From: Paucidesulfovibrio gracilis DSM 16080
GTDB lineage: Bacteria; Desulfobacterota; Desulfovibrionia; Desulfovibrionales; Desulfovibrionaceae
Length of the DNA: 63,780 bases
NCBI RefSeq assembly: GCF_900167125.1
Contig: NZ_FUYC01000013.1
Location: 1-63,780 of the forward strand
Reading direction: 5' to 3'
Made by a program: the position numbers and the translations under genes. Below are positions 63,716-63,780 of the stretch, one piece after another (positions within the stretch are counted from its first letter, which is position 1; every line of letters starts with the position of its first letter). The notes under the pieces are model-generated. The model saw only the letters and a program-made list of their open reading frames with translations, searched no databases and was not told where the DNA came from.

Positions 63716-63780
63716 CGGCCTTCGGCGACCAGGGGGAAAACCTTTCTGAAGAAAGGTTCTTCCCCCTGGACCCCCTTTCC
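63716..63780 (+). repeat. Dispersed intergenic hairpin repeat at the window end
   Basis: The sequence GCCTTCGGCGACCAGG leads into a near-perfect 16-bp hairpin (63731-63767, loop TGAA, one bulged C), then GGACCCCCTTTCC. A shortened inverted copy lies at 49635-49673. The window ends inside it, as expected where an assembly breaks at a repeat. Confidence 0.75.

Noticed and set aside
1-63780. Search for tRNA, rRNA, tmRNA and CRISPR arrays
   Set aside because: No cloverleaf with a GTTC-type arm, no rRNA motifs and no regularly spaced 25-40 bp repeats were recognised by eye.

Overview
The window looks like one contig of a moderately high-GC, flagellated, anaerobic Desulfovibrio-type bacterium (Desulfovibrionaceae, Desulfobacterota). 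This rests on the overall gene style: a four-subunit 2-oxoacid:ferredoxin oxidoreductase, an MotA/MotB/FliLNOPQ block, chromosomal ParA/ParB with perfect parS sites, many two-component and PAS-type sensors, and cupin-HTH/acyl-CoA ligase pairs. The genus cannot be fixed from the sequence alone. Both ends fall in repeats: base 1 is the TA target duplication of an IS5-family element, and the last ~65 bases are a dispersed hairpin repeat. The window edges are therefore probably assembly breaks.

Layout. 1-857: IS element that has cut a periplasmic-sensor hybrid histidine kinase (to 2805). 3071-8151: a small unknown protein, a FecR-domain secreted protein with a Gly/His tail and a 1162-residue exported multi-domain protein. 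8336-9972: a YigZ-family protein, a bacterial cereblon-type (CULT) domain protein and a Cys-rich small protein. 10162-16608: NAD synthetase, an ArnC/FlmF-like glycosyltransferase and a YdjC/NaxD-like deacetylase on the minus strand, diverging from a MarR-type regulator and an ArnT/FlmK-like glycosyltransferase; together these resemble the Francisella lipid A galactosamine pathway. 16768-17426: HTH and unknown small genes preceded by phased TGAC repeats. 17614-20787: MEDS-domain hybrid kinase. 21271-23924: phosphofructokinase and heptose-7-phosphate kinase. 24076-26583: parB, an inverted Zn-ribbon gene, parA and two parS sites. 26676-31313: UDP-glucuronate epimerase-like protein, unknown protein, coaBC, a lipoprotein and a MerR-like regulator. 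31477-36312: queA, korDABC and aroE. 36904-41622: PocR-domain protein, PhoB-like regulator, LysM transglycosylase and an RlmB-like methyltransferase. 41689-47436: fliQ, fliP, fliO, fliN, fliL, two motB and motA on the minus strand. 47503-53308: yggS, era, topA and a TPR protein. 53648-58311: two consecutive [HTH-cupin regulator + acyl-CoA ligase] pairs. 58602-63660: comM-like AAA protein, membrane PAS-GGDEF cyclase, SMR transporter and TatD nuclease.

How the genes work together. Most of the window is housekeeping: cofactor synthesis (nadE, coaBC), RNA and DNA maintenance (queA, rlmB, era, topA, tatD), chromosome segregation, motility and central carbon metabolism (kor, pfk). Woven in are envelope functions (glycan/lipid A modification, heptose, lytic transglycosylase, secreted FecR and multi-domain proteins) and signalling. 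The most notable items are the CULT protein with a cereblon-like aromatic cage, the FlmF-NaxD-FlmK-like module, the tandem cupin-HTH/ligase pairs, the diverged second MotB and the phased TGAC operator candidate. No rRNA, tRNA or CRISPR array was seen.
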